The notes under the pieces: generated by a model
Database searches by the model: none
What the model saw: the letters and a program-made list of their open reading frames with translations, nothing else
What the model was told of the DNA's origin: nothing
Translations under genes and position numbers: made by a program
Assembly: GCF_020295405.1 (NCBI RefSeq)
Contig: NZ_JADEYP010000003.1
Location: forward strand, 1-64,000
Direction of reading: 5' to 3'
Origin: Sphingobacterium bovistauri
GTDB lineage: Bacteria > Bacteroidota > Bacteroidia > Sphingobacteriales > Sphingobacteriaceae
DNA length: 64,000 nucleotides
Shown here: piece after piece, positions 56,171-64,000 of the stretch
How positions within the stretch are numbered: the first letter of the stretch is position 1
Layout: each line of letters starts with the position of its first letter

Positions 56171-57715
56171 ATGAAAACAATTAAATTATTCGGTCTAATG
56201 GCAATTACAATGTCTCTTACTTTCTCGGCATGTGATAGTAAGTTGACAGAAGAAATTACGGCGCTTAATCTAGATAGAGCACTTTCTCCCACAGATGTCA
56301 TTGCTCAGGTGGTGGAGCGTACTAATGTACGTTTGAATTGGAAGAAAGTAAATAAAGCGGTATCATATTCTATCGAGTTTTATGATAATCCAACAGGAAC
56401 CGGAACAGCTACAAAACGTATTGATAATATTCAGTATGATCAGCTACCATACACTGTTGAAGGGCTAGATGGTGAAACAGAATATCTCGTAAAAGTTCAA
56501 GCAATTGGTGAAAATACTGCGGATTCCAAATGGTCTTCAGTTCTATTTACGACAGGAACAGAACAAATTTTGCGAGCAGTTAATCCAGAGGAGACGACAT
56601 CTTCATCTGCTATTTTACGTTGGCCAGCGGGATTAAATGCGACTTCAGTGGAAGTGTCTCCAGGTAATAAAACTATTCCTGTGAATGCAACTCACATTAC
56701 TAATGGTGCGATTACTATTGAGGGCCTAGGTAGCGATATTAGCTACACTGCAAAGCTAATGAATGGAGCAAAAATACGTGGAACAATCACATTTACTACA
56801 ATGCTAGGTGATAATGTAACTAAGGTTGGTCCTACGGATGATTTTGTAGCAACTTTGGCGAGCCTTCAAGATGGTGATATCGTGGCACTAGAACCCGGAG
56901 AATACAATGTTAATGCTGACGTCACTATTGACAAATCGATTACAATACAAGGATATAGACCTGCTGATAAGCCTGTTTTAAAAGGTTTAATAATCAAATT
57001 AAAGGCAGGTGCTGGACTAAATATTAAAGATGTAGTGATGGATGGTACTGGAAATTCATCAGGAAATCAATCTGTTTTCTATGATGATGACATGAGTTAT
57101 GGTGAATTAACTATCGAAAACTCAGAGTTTAGGAACTATGTAAAGGGGTTGTTGTATGTCAATAAAAAAGCACGAATTTCAAAAGTAACTTATTCCAATA
57201 ATCTAATCTATAATATAGAATGTAACGGAGGAGATTTTATAGATTTTAGAAGTGGATTGGCAGATGAATTTAATTTCCGTAATAATACGGTATATAATTC
57301 AGCGTTAGCTAGGGATTTCTTTAGAATGGATGCTGGTGGGTCAACAAATTTCCCTGGTGTTCAATCAAAAATTTATATTGAAAATAATACATTCCACAAA
57401 ATATTAGCAGGAACCTCTAATCGTTTATTGTATGTACGTTTGGCTTCACATCAGATTTACTTCAATAAGAATATTGTCTCAGAAGCAAATGGTGTACATA
57501 GTAACCAAGCCTCCACTACAATTACGCAGATGAATCAAAATAATTATCATTTGTCACCAAACTTTACAGCAGGCACTGCATCAAATGTTAGAAATGATAC
57601 AGGCAACTTTACGCTGCTAAATCCACAATTTACGAATGCCTCTTCTGGTAATTTTACCGTTGGTAATTTGGATTTAAAACTGAATGAGATCGGTGCTGCT
57701 CGTTGGAGAAATTAA
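56171..57715 (+). CDS. FnIII plus parallel beta-helix lipoprotein (DUF4957/DUF5123-like)
   Basis: A 514-residue lipoprotein (leader ends TFSAC, Cys 17). A fibronectin type III-like domain covers about 40-130 (VRLNWKKVNKAVSYSIEFYD), with a second at about 135-215. From about 220 it forms right-handed beta-helix repeats like those of pectin lyases (LQDGDIVALEPGEYNVNADV, ITIQGYRPADKP). The end resembles DUF5123. I see no lyase catalytic arginine or calcium site that I could assign, so it may bind pectin at the surface, like SusE/SusF, or be a lyase of an unfamiliar family. It lies 10 bases after susD and 12 before the pectate lyase. Confidence 0.75.
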   Translation: MKTIKLFGLMAITMSLTFSACDSKLTEEITALNLDRALSPTDVIAQVVERTNVRLNWKKVNKAVSYSIEFYDNPTGTGTATKRIDNIQYDQLPYTVEGLDGETEYLVKVQAIGENTADSKWSSVLFTTGTEQILRAVNPEETTSSSAILRWPAGLNATSVEVSPGNKTIPVNATHITNGAITIEGLGSDISYTAKLMNGAKIRGTITFTTMLGDNVTKVGPTDDFVATLASLQDGDIVALEPGEYNVNADVTIDKSITIQGYRPADKPVLKGLIIKLKAGAGLNIKDVVMDGTGNSSGNQSVFYDDDMSYGELTIENSEFRNYVKGLLYVNKKARISKVTYSNNLIYNIECNGGDFIDFRSGLADEFNFRNNTVYNSALARDFFRMDAGGSTNFPGVQSKIYIENNTFHKILAGTSNRLLYVRLASHQIYFNKNIVSEANGVHSNQASTTITQMNQNNYHLSPNFTAGTASNVRNDTGNFTLLNPQFTNASSGNFTVGNLDLKLNEIGAARWRN

Positions 57716-57727
57716 TATCTATAACCT

Positions 57728-59458
57728 ATGAATAATAGTGTTCGGTTGTATGTGTTTAGAAATATATGGTGGTTTATATATGTACTGTTGTTAGGCTTTT
57801 CTTCCTGTTCAGAGGATAGCGAAGAAAAGCCAAAACAGGAGGAAGTATTATTGGCCCCTCAAAATATTAGTATACAACCGGACATTTCTACTGCAAAGGT
57901 GACATGGAATCCTGTACAGGGAGCTGTCAGCTACCACGTGGAAGTTTCTACTTCCAACACTTTTACCACAATAGTAGCGACATCTAGTACTGTAAATGAT
58001 GTAACTTATACGTTTCAAGCTCTTACAGCTCAAACTACTTATTATGTGCGTGTGCGGGGAATCCAGGATAAGCCTACGCTTATACAATCACCCTGGGCTA
58101 TCCAAAATTTCATTACAAAGAGCCTACCGGCTGAAGAAGCTTTAGCGTTTCCAGGAGCTATGGGATTTGGAAAATTTGTGACAGGAGGTAGGGGCGGAAA
58201 ATTAATTAAAGTAACTAATCTAAATGATTCTGGATTGGGGAGCTTACGTGATGCAATCAATCAAACAGGTAAACGTATCATCGTCTTCGACGTATCTGGA
58301 AATATTAAATTGCAAAGTCGATTAACTATTCGCAACGGTGATGTGACCATTGCCGGACAGACAGCGCCTGGAGGTGGGGTTTGTTTGCAAGATTATGAGG
58401 TGTATGTGGATGCTGATAATGTAATTGTGCGCTTTATGCGATTTCGTCTAGGGGATGTGACTAAGCAGCAAACAGATGCTATATGGGGACGTTATCGCCA
58501 AAATATTGTTATTGATCACTGTTCGATGAGTTGGTCAATTGATGAATGTGCTTCGTTCTATGCAAATAAAAATTTCACCATGCAATATTGTATTCTTTCT
58601 GAAAGTCTGAATAAGTCCGTTCATGAAAAGGATGATCATGGGTACGGGGGTATCTGGGGTGGGCATCGCGCCTCCTTTTACTATAATTTATTGGCGCATC
58701 ATAATAGTCGAAATCCGAGATTTGATGGTGGTAATCGGCCAGGAACTGGTGGATTGAGTCCCGTTGGAAAGGATCTAGTAGATTTTAGGTACAATGTATT
58801 GTACAATTGGAAAGGAAATTCGATTTACGGTGGCGAAAATGGCGAGTACAATATCGTGAATAATTATTTCAAACCAGGTCCAGTCACGCCGACCAATAGG
58901 CAAGCTCGTATTTTGGAGGTGTCGAAAGAAAATAATACAAATTATGCGCCTGGCTATGGGAGATTTCATGTCACAGGTAATTTTGTGTATGGTAATTCAA
59001 TCATTTCTAAAGATAATTGGGCTGGAGGTGTGGTATTCAGTTCAGGTACGAATCAATCTCTAGTACAGGCTTCACAAGCTTTTGAAAATCTGATAACAGG
59101 AAGCGAAACTACTGCTGAGCAAGCTTTTTTGACTGTTTTAGAAAAATCTGGAGCTTCTTATAAGCGTGATGTAGTCGATACACGTATTACAAATGAGGTG
59201 AAAACTGGAACACATACTTTTGTCGGATCAAAAACTGGTTTTTTAGGAATTATAGATTCTCAACAAGATGTGGGTGGCTGGCCGACTTTAACAACACAAT
59301 CAGTGCTTCAGGATACAGATAGTGACGGAATGCCTGATAACTGGGAAAAATCTAAGGGCCTTGATCATACAAAACCGAATGCAAATGGTCGTGATTTAAG
59401 TTCGGTGTATGATAATATTGAAGTGTATTTTAATAGTTTAGTTTCTACTTTGTACTAA
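57728..59458 (+). CDS. PL1-family pectate lyase lipoprotein
   Basis: A 576-residue surface enzyme (leader ends GFSSC, Cys 27) with an FnIII domain (about 42-130) and a PL1 beta-helix (about 138-500). It cleaves polygalacturonate by calcium-dependent beta-elimination. Seen: GFGKFVTGGRGGKLIKVTNL, IVIDHCSMSWSIDECASFYA with calcium-binding acids (D263, D272, E273), and HHNSRNPRFDGG with the likely catalytic arginine (R331, R328 nearby). The C-terminus (529-546) has DTDSDGMPDNWEKSKGLD, a calcium-binding repeat of TSP3/dockerin type. Its last 21 bases overlap the 3' end of the convergent esterase gene. No separate terminator is visible. Confidence 0.9.
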   Translation: MNNSVRLYVFRNIWWFIYVLLLGFSSCSEDSEEKPKQEEVLLAPQNISIQPDISTAKVTWNPVQGAVSYHVEVSTSNTFTTIVATSSTVNDVTYTFQALTAQTTYYVRVRGIQDKPTLIQSPWAIQNFITKSLPAEEALAFPGAMGFGKFVTGGRGGKLIKVTNLNDSGLGSLRDAINQTGKRIIVFDVSGNIKLQSRLTIRNGDVTIAGQTAPGGGVCLQDYEVYVDADNVIVRFMRFRLGDVTKQQTDAIWGRYRQNIVIDHCSMSWSIDECASFYANKNFTMQYCILSESLNKSVHEKDDHGYGGIWGGHRASFYYNLLAHHNSRNPRFDGGNRPGTGGLSPVGKDLVDFRYNVLYNWKGNSIYGGENGEYNIVNNYFKPGPVTPTNRQARILEVSKENNTNYAPGYGRFHVTGNFVYGNSIISKDNWAGGVVFSSGTNQSLVQASQAFENLITGSETTAEQAFLTVLEKSGASYKRDVVDTRITNEVKTGTHTFVGSKTGFLGIIDSQQDVGGWPTLTTQSVLQDTDSDGMPDNWEKSKGLDHTKPNANGRDLSSVYDNIEVYFNSLVSTLY

Positions 59459-60376
59459 TTCTGAAATAAAAGAATCTATTTTATTGACAGTAGGTGTGAA
59501 CCAAGGGTGGAAATACCAAAATGTGTGCGGTGAATTTTCGAAATTTAGTTCGTCACAAGGAATATTCCATTTACGATATTGGTCTGTAACATCATTTTTG
59601 CCCGCACTGAATCTCTTGTAGCTACTGGTAATAAAAAGTATAGGAGCAGATTGAGCTGTGATATTGTACAAAGGTGAAGCGACTTTCCAGTTGTTAGCTG
59701 CGGTAATACGATCGCCATCTAACCATTGTGCAGCCATGGTTCCTTCTTGTGCATCTGGATGTGTAAAAGACAACAGTCCATCGATGTCAATTACGCCTGC
59801 TATTTTAGTGTTTAGTAGTTTGTTATTAGTTATGGATTTATTCAAAGTGCCAACAAGCGCTGCTAATTGTCCACCTGAAGAAGTACCAAGGCAAAATACC
59901 TTATTAGCATCAATTTGGTATTGAAACGAGTTGTTTTTTATCCATATTATGGCATCTTGTATATCCTCGACAGCAGCTGGATATGGGGCTTCTAACGATA
60001 ATCTATATTCTACAGTAAAACAGGTAAATCCTTTTTCTGCTAAGGCTAGACTAAGTTGATGCATATGTGTTTTGTCGCCAGAACGCCAGCCGCCGCCATG
60101 AATTAATATTATAGCAATGTTATTCTTATCGGCTTTGGGTTCAAATATATCGACATATAATTTACGTTGTTGTAGTTTTTTGTAAGCAATATTTTCATAG
60201 ATCTTCACATTATCTGTTGCGACTTCCGCCACTTGGATGTCAGGAAATTTTTTTCTTTCCTTTTCGTACGTACCTTTTACTGTAAAAGATGAGTCTCTCG
60301 GGATAATCTGGCCGTTCGCAATGGTCGGAAAATACACGAAGCCCCATAAGCTGATCAACAAGAGGTATTGATGCAT
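59438..60376 (-). CDS. Exported alpha/beta hydrolase (probable pectin or sugar esterase)
   Basis: A 312-residue exported hydrolase of the BD-FAE/esterase-lipase type with a signal peptide (about 1-22). The oxyanion motif HGGGW is at 93-97, the nucleophile S166 is in GTSSGGQLAAL, and the catalytic histidine is probably in SPHTFWYFHPW. It starts 3 bases after the pectinesterase gene on the same strand, so the two are cotranscribed. Its likely job is to remove acetyl (or feruloyl) groups from pectin so that lyases and polygalacturonase can act. The exact ester is inferred from context only. Confidence 0.82.
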   Translation of the reverse strand: MHQYLLLISLWGFVYFPTIANGQIIPRDSSFTVKGTYEKERKKFPDIQVAEVATDNVKIYENIAYKKLQQRKLYVDIFEPKADKNNIAIILIHGGGWRSGDKTHMHQLSLALAEKGFTCFTVEYRLSLEAPYPAAVEDIQDAIIWIKNNSFQYQIDANKVFCLGTSSGGQLAALVGTLNKSITNNKLLNTKIAGVIDIDGLLSFTHPDAQEGTMAAQWLDGDRITAANNWKVASPLYNITAQSAPILFITSSYKRFSAGKNDVTDQYRKWNIPCDELNFENSPHTFWYFHPWFTPTVNKIDSFISELVQSRN

Positions 60377-60379
60377 ACT

Positions 60380-61393
60380 TTATTTTTTAGCTAATGGGTC
60401 CCAACCTTTAAGGACATTTTGGATATTATATTTTTTTGCTTCTTCATCAGTCAGCTGGTGAGACCATTCTACACGTTGTGATAGATCTTTAGCGCCTTCT
60501 CCTGTATTTTGGTATTCGGCATAGTAGGTGGTTTTGTATTTATCTGGGAAGTTTTTGTCGCCAGCCCAAGGATCCCAAGCTTTAGCTGTGATATGGCTGC
60601 CTAAGCTACATTGTAAGAATATTGTCTTGGCATAAGGGCGCCATGGTCTTCCTAAATACACTTTGTTCACATCGTTCCCTTGAGCGATCAAATTACAGTT
60701 GTAAAAAATCAAACCAAAGGCATCATGTTGTGTGGTAGAGGCTGCGGTGATATACGAATTGGATAAACTCTCAATAATGCAATTTTGAAAATAGGCCGTT
60801 GAGGCACCAAAAATATAGTCTGTAGTACCCTTAATATGTGTGTTATTTACAAATACCCTAGCCCCTGCTTTGGATAAATAGAATGAATCTTGATTCCCAA
60901 AAATATTACAATTCAAGACTTTGATACGATCTCCAACGGTATGCAAGGCAACAGCTTGTCCTACACGTCCTGCTGTATTTTCTATAGTTAAATTCTCTAC
61001 GGCACAGTCATCACCCTCAATGCGGAGTGTATAAGATGTATATGTAGAATGATTTTCTTTGCCATTGATATCTTTTGTAGGCATCTTCTTTCCAGAATAA
61101 TCATCATATCGGATAATCGTATTTTCTTTGTCAAATCCCCTAAGAATAATATTTCTCTTATTAATTGGAATGATTAATTTTTCAAAATAGGTGCCAGGAT
61201 GTATTTGAACCACTACAGGGTATTCTGCAAAATCACGTACGTGGTCAATAGCATCTTGTATTGTTGTAAAATCCTCTGTGCCATCAGTACTGACACCTAT
61301 CTCAAATTTATTGTCAATAGTTTGTCCTTGTGAGCGTAGGGTGAATGGTAGAAGAAATATACCTAATAGGCAATAAATATGCTGAATTTTCAT
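60380..61393 (-). CDS. Pectinesterase (CE8 pectin methylesterase)
   Basis: A 337-residue exported enzyme with a signal peptide (about 1-22) that removes methyl esters from homogalacturonan. The full CE8 set is visible: GQAVAL with Q146, GNQDSFYL with Q168 and D169, GTTDYIFG with the nucleophile D192, and LGRPWRPY with R249. The near C-terminal WDPWAGDKNFP region is also typical. It is first in a two-gene operon with the alpha/beta esterase and divergent from the acetylesterase gene. The shared 150-base region between them has the 12-base repeats. Confidence 0.94.
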   Translation of the reverse strand: MKIQHIYCLLGIFLLPFTLRSQGQTIDNKFEIGVSTDGTEDFTTIQDAIDHVRDFAEYPVVVQIHPGTYFEKLIIPINKRNIILRGFDKENTIIRYDDYSGKKMPTKDINGKENHSTYTSYTLRIEGDDCAVENLTIENTAGRVGQAVALHTVGDRIKVLNCNIFGNQDSFYLSKAGARVFVNNTHIKGTTDYIFGASTAYFQNCIIESLSNSYITAASTTQHDAFGLIFYNCNLIAQGNDVNKVYLGRPWRPYAKTIFLQCSLGSHITAKAWDPWAGDKNFPDKYKTTYYAEYQNTGEGAKDLSQRVEWSHQLTDEEAKKYNIQNVLKGWDPLAKK

Positions 61394-61463
61394 GGATGAT
61401 TTATTTTATTGGTCATAACAAGAATACTAAATATCCTTTATCACATCAACCGCAATTTATGCA

Positions 61464-61487
61464 ATCGTTCTCGATAACGTTTTCGTA
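61464..61487 (+). promoter_or_regulatory. Two tandem 12-base repeats between the divergent pectin esterase operons
   Basis: ATCGTTCTCGAT and AACGTTTTCGTA in exact 12-base register; the first extends to TGCAATCGTTCTCGA (61460-61474). Ten bases downstream, TTG (61497-61499), 19 bases, TAAATTGG (61519-61526) is a weak promoter for the acetylesterase, so the site sits where an activator would contact RNA polymerase. Confidence 0.6.
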
Positions 61488-61543
61488 TTTATTCTATTGA
61501 ATACTAGCTTATTGATGGTAAATTGGAGTTGGAAATAACCATT

Positions 61544-62281
61544 ATGAGAAACAGTTTTTACGTAGCTACTGCTTTTTTATTAGCATTCGTGTTGTTGAGT
61601 TTTAATCAATTTCAGAAGATAAATGTATGGATGATAGGCGATTCGACAATGGCGATCAAGTCTTTGAATAAGTACCCTGAGACAGGATGGGGTGTTGCAT
61701 TTGCGACTATGTTTACTGAAAAGGTCGAAGTGCATAATCATGCAAGGAATGGACGTAGCACTAAATCTTTCAAAAATGAAGGCTTATGGAAAGCGGTTTA
61801 TGATAATATTAAACAGGGTGATTATGTCTTTATACAATTTGGACATAATGATGAAAAAGTAGATAAAGAAGGTGTTGGGTCTAATCCTGTACAATTTGAG
61901 GCTAATCTTAGAGAATATGTCGAGCTGGTAAAAGCAAAGAAGGCTAAACCTATTTTATTGACTCCTATTGCTCGACGAAAATTTGAGAACGGTGTCTTGA
62001 TAGAGACGCATGGTGACTACGGTAATATTGCGTGTCAATTGGCTAAGAAAATGAAGGTACCATGTATTGATATGCGTAGTATTACTAATAGTTTGCTTTC
62101 AGAAATGGGAGAAGAAAAGTCAAAATCTTTATTTCTTCATTTAGATAAAGGGCATAAAAATTATCCGAATGGAGTGAGCGATAATACACACCTTAACGAA
62201 TATGGTGCTTCGACACTTTCTAAATTAGTCGTAAAGGAATTGGAAAGACAGAAAATACCACTTAAAAGGTATTTGAAATAG
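61544..62281 (+). CDS. SGNH/GDSL hydrolase, rhamnogalacturonan acetylesterase-like (CE12)
   Basis: A 245-residue exported esterase. The frame opens at a TTG (61523), but the ATG at 61544 gives a proper leader (1-21, MRNSFYVATAFLLAFVLLSF). SGNH blocks: MIGDSTMA with the nucleophile S34, NHARNGRSTKSF with the block II glycine, FIQFGHNDEK with the block III asparagine, and DNTHLNEYGA with D213 and H216. This pattern, including WGVAFATMF after block I, fits CE12 acetylesterases acting on rhamnogalacturonan or other pectins. It is divergent from the pectinesterase gene and is followed by the GH28 gene. Confidence 0.9.
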   Translation: MRNSFYVATAFLLAFVLLSFNQFQKINVWMIGDSTMAIKSLNKYPETGWGVAFATMFTEKVEVHNHARNGRSTKSFKNEGLWKAVYDNIKQGDYVFIQFGHNDEKVDKEGVGSNPVQFEANLREYVELVKAKKAKPILLTPIARRKFENGVLIETHGDYGNIACQLAKKMKVPCIDMRSITNSLLSEMGEEKSKSLFLHLDKGHKNYPNGVSDNTHLNEYGASTLSKLVVKELERQKIPLKRYLK

Positions 62282-62288
62282 CAATATA

Positions 62289-62303
62289 CTGACAACGATT
62301 GCA
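62289..62303 (-). promoter_or_regulatory. Third copy of the pectin operator core, upstream of the GH28 gene
   Basis: On the minus strand TGCAATCGTTGTCAG, 14 of 15 bases identical to the copy at 50931-50945. Only one clear 12-base unit is present here, and it points away from the GH28 gene, which starts 71 bases downstream. Confidence 0.5.
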
Positions 62304-62362
62304 TAGAATCTACTTTTATTTAAGGTTGGAACACTGTAAAATTGTTGAAATCGATAACCAAT

Positions 62363-62370
62363 TAGATTTA
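62363..62370 (+). promoter_or_regulatory. Possible GH28 gene -7 element
   Basis: TAGATTTA (one mismatch to TAnnTTTG), with TTG at 62342-62344 18 bases upstream. It ends 4 bases before the ATG at 62375, so the mRNA would have almost no leader. Confidence 0.3.
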
Positions 62371-62374
62371 AAAT

Positions 62375-64000
62375 ATGATGACGTTAATGAGATTTATGGG
62401 TAAGCCTAATACTTTTTTAGGGGTGTTTTTAGGAGTAATCTTTGGATATACTGCTATAGCTCAAACAAAGGAACCTCCTCGTCCTATTATCAAAACCACA
62501 TCTTTTCGTGCAGATACAGTTAATGTAAAAGATTTTGGTGCTGTAGGTGATGGTCAATTTTTAAATTCAGAAGCAATAAATAAAGCTATTATTACAATAA
62601 ACCAACGTGGAGGTGGAGTCGTGCTGGTTCCGGCAGGATTGTGGTTGACTGGACCTATTGAGATGAAAAGCAATGTTAACCTACATGTTTCTAGGGAAGC
62701 AATCTTGTTGTTTTCTAACAAATTTGATGATTACAAAATCGTAGAATCCAATTGGGAGGGCCAGCCGGCTTGGCGCAATCAAAACCCAATTTCAGGTAAA
62801 AATCTCGAAAATATTGCGATTACTGGAAAAGGAATTATCGATGGAAATGGAGGTGTTTGGCGTATGGTCAAACGCAATAAGATGACAGATTCACAATGGA
62901 AAAATTTAGTAGCGTCTGGAGGTGTTGTCGATGAGAAAACTAAAATTTGGTATCCCTCTGAGGGATCGTTGCGTGGAGCATTAGAAAATCGTGCTGGTAT
63001 TAAGAAACCGGGGTTAACGAAAGAAGATTTTTTGGATGTAAAGGATTATTTAAGACCCAATCTTTTGGTTTTTACACAGTGTAAAAGAATATTAATTGAG
63101 GGTGTTACGATACAAAATTCAGCTGCTTGGAACTTACACCCATTGATGTGCGAGGATTTGATTCTGCGAGATATATTGGTGCGAAATCCGTGGTATGCTC
63201 AAAATGGCGATGGTGTAGATATTGAATCATGTAAAAATGTGTTAGTTGAGGATTGTACATTCGATGTTGGGGATGATGGTATATGTATAAAATCGGGGAG
63301 AGATAAGGCTGGTCGTGACCGTGCTATGCCTACGGAGAATGTAATTATCCGTCGTTCTGTAGTGTATCATGCACATGGTGGTTTTGTGATAGGGAGTGAG
63401 ATGAGTGGGGGTGCGCGTAATATTTGGGTTGAAGATTGTTCATTTATTGGTACAGACATAGGTTTGCGCTTCAAAACTAAAAGAGGTCGTGGTGGTGTCG
63501 TTGAAAATATTTTTATCAATAACATCAATATGGTAGGTATACCTGGTGAAGGTATTTTATTCGATATGTATTATGAAGCAGTGGATCCAATCATTCTTTT
63601 GGGGGATAAAAAAGAAGAAATTAAGGTGGTAAAGTTACCTGTGACAGAAGAAACGCCCCAATTTAAGAACTTCACAATTAAAAATGTCCATATCAATGGA
63701 GCTGACCAAGGTATTTTCTTGAGAGGCTTACCTGAAATGCATGTGAAAAACGTGTCATTTGAAAATATAAATATAGAGGCTGATAAGGGAGTTGAGATAA
63801 TTTCTTCTACTAATATTTCACTAAAAAATATTAGGGTTAATGCTAAAAATACTAATCCTTTAGTTGTTGTCGAAAACAGTGAAAAGATAGCGTTTGATGG
63901 ATTACAACCAATGGGCCCAGTAGATTTATTGATGCGTGTGTCGGGCAGCGAGACGAAGGATATTCGTGCTATTAGGACAGATTTAAAAGGAGTTAAAAAG
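62375..64000 (+). CDS. GH28 polygalacturonase, 3' end beyond the window
   Basis: Reading frame of 542 codons, open to the last base, so the stop lies outside. Signal peptide about 1-29 (ends AIAQ). VNVKDFGAVGDG (about 50-60) starts the beta-helix. The catalytic set is complete: NGDGVDIES (N277, D279, D282), VGDDGICIKSG (D300, D301), HGGFVIGSE (H334) and RFKTKRGRGG (R366, K368). It hydrolyses galacturonan or rhamnogalacturonan backbones, most likely in the periplasm or at the surface. The total is already close to a full-length bacterial GH28. The ATGATG start leaves a one-codon ambiguity. Confidence 0.93.
   Translation, partial: MMTLMRFMGKPNTFLGVFLGVIFGYTAIAQTKEPPRPIIKTTSFRADTVNVKDFGAVGDGQFLNSEAINKAIITINQRGGGVVLVPAGLWLTGPIEMKSNVNLHVSREAILLFSNKFDDYKIVESNWEGQPAWRNQNPISGKNLENIAITGKGIIDGNGGVWRMVKRNKMTDSQWKNLVASGGVVDEKTKIWYPSEGSLRGALENRAGIKKPGLTKEDFLDVKDYLRPNLLVFTQCKRILIEGVTIQNSAAWNLHPLMCEDLILRDILVRNPWYAQNGDGVDIESCKNVLVEDCTFDVGDDGICIKSGRDKAGRDRAMPTENVIIRRSVVYHAHGGFVIGSEMSGGARNIWVEDCSFIGTDIGLRFKTKRGRGGVVENIFINNINMVGIPGEGILFDMYYEAVDPIILLGDKKEEIKVVKLPVTEETPQFKNFTIKNVHINGADQGIFLRGLPEMHVKNVSFENINIEADKGVEIISSTNISLKNIRVNAKNTNPLVVVENSEKIAFDGLQPMGPVDLLMRVSGSETKDIRAIRTDLKGVKK

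Noticed and set aside
1..64000. Mobile elements, CRISPR arrays, tRNA or rRNA genes
   Set aside because: No transposase or integrase motifs, no regularly spaced repeats other than the 12-base operator units, and no cloverleaf or rRNA-like sequence seen by eye; a short RNA gene could still have been missed.

Overview
The window is chromosomal DNA of a Bacteroidota bacterium, most likely Sphingobacteriaceae (Sphingobacterium or a close relative). The evidence is the low GC content, the SusC/SusD pairs, the exbB-exbD-exbD-tonB cluster, a short NuoG, a PafA-type phosphatase, the near absence of Shine-Dalgarno sequences, and repeated promoters of the Bacteroidota type (TTTG or TTG, then 18-20 bases, then TAnnTTTG). 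I saw no tRNA, rRNA, insertion sequence, prophage or CRISPR array. The genus is an inference.

Layout. 0-3 kb: metK on the minus strand, with a leader that looks like a SAM-II riboswitch, then a lipid kinase and a SUI1-family factor. 3-9.4 kb: a TonB energisation operon (exbB, two exbD, tonB, a small membrane protein, a PstS-like lipoprotein, a TPR protein) that ends in a strong terminator. 9.4-22.4 kb: a complete 14-gene nuo operon (nuoA to nuoN) for respiratory complex I, with a short nuoG. 22.4-33.2 kb: housekeeping genes: a DUF5686 outer-membrane protein, an enoyl-CoA hydratase, an AI-2E transporter, a phosphopantetheinyl transferase, dcd, an Rrf2 regulator, pafA and uvrA.

33.3-41.2 kb: a four-gene secreted or outer-membrane operon. 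It encodes a TonB-dependent receptor, a DUF4876-like lipoprotein, a DUF6850-like outer-membrane protein, and a large exported protein that joins a gingipain-like (C25, clan CD) Cys/His domain to C-terminal HEAT-like repeats. Its promoter carries a perfect inverted repeat. This is the least explained system in the window.

41.3-49.4 kb: a trans-envelope signalling Sus locus: ECF sigma factor (divergent), FecR anti-sigma, SusC with an N-terminal STN domain, SusD, and a lipoprotein that resembles the zinc metallopeptidases of such loci but has lost HExxH. A facing MFS transporter follows.

51-64 kb: a pectin utilisation locus. SusC and SusD import oligosaccharides; a beta-helix lipoprotein and a PL1 pectate lyase act at the surface; a CE8 pectin methylesterase, an alpha/beta esterase, a CE12-like acetylesterase and a GH28 polygalacturonase (cut by the window end) remove esters and cleave the backbone. 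A shared 13-15 base motif, arranged as 12-base direct repeats at two of three places, lies upstream of susC, between the divergent esterase operons, and upstream of the GH28 gene. It looks like the operator of a dedicated pectin regulator encoded outside the window.
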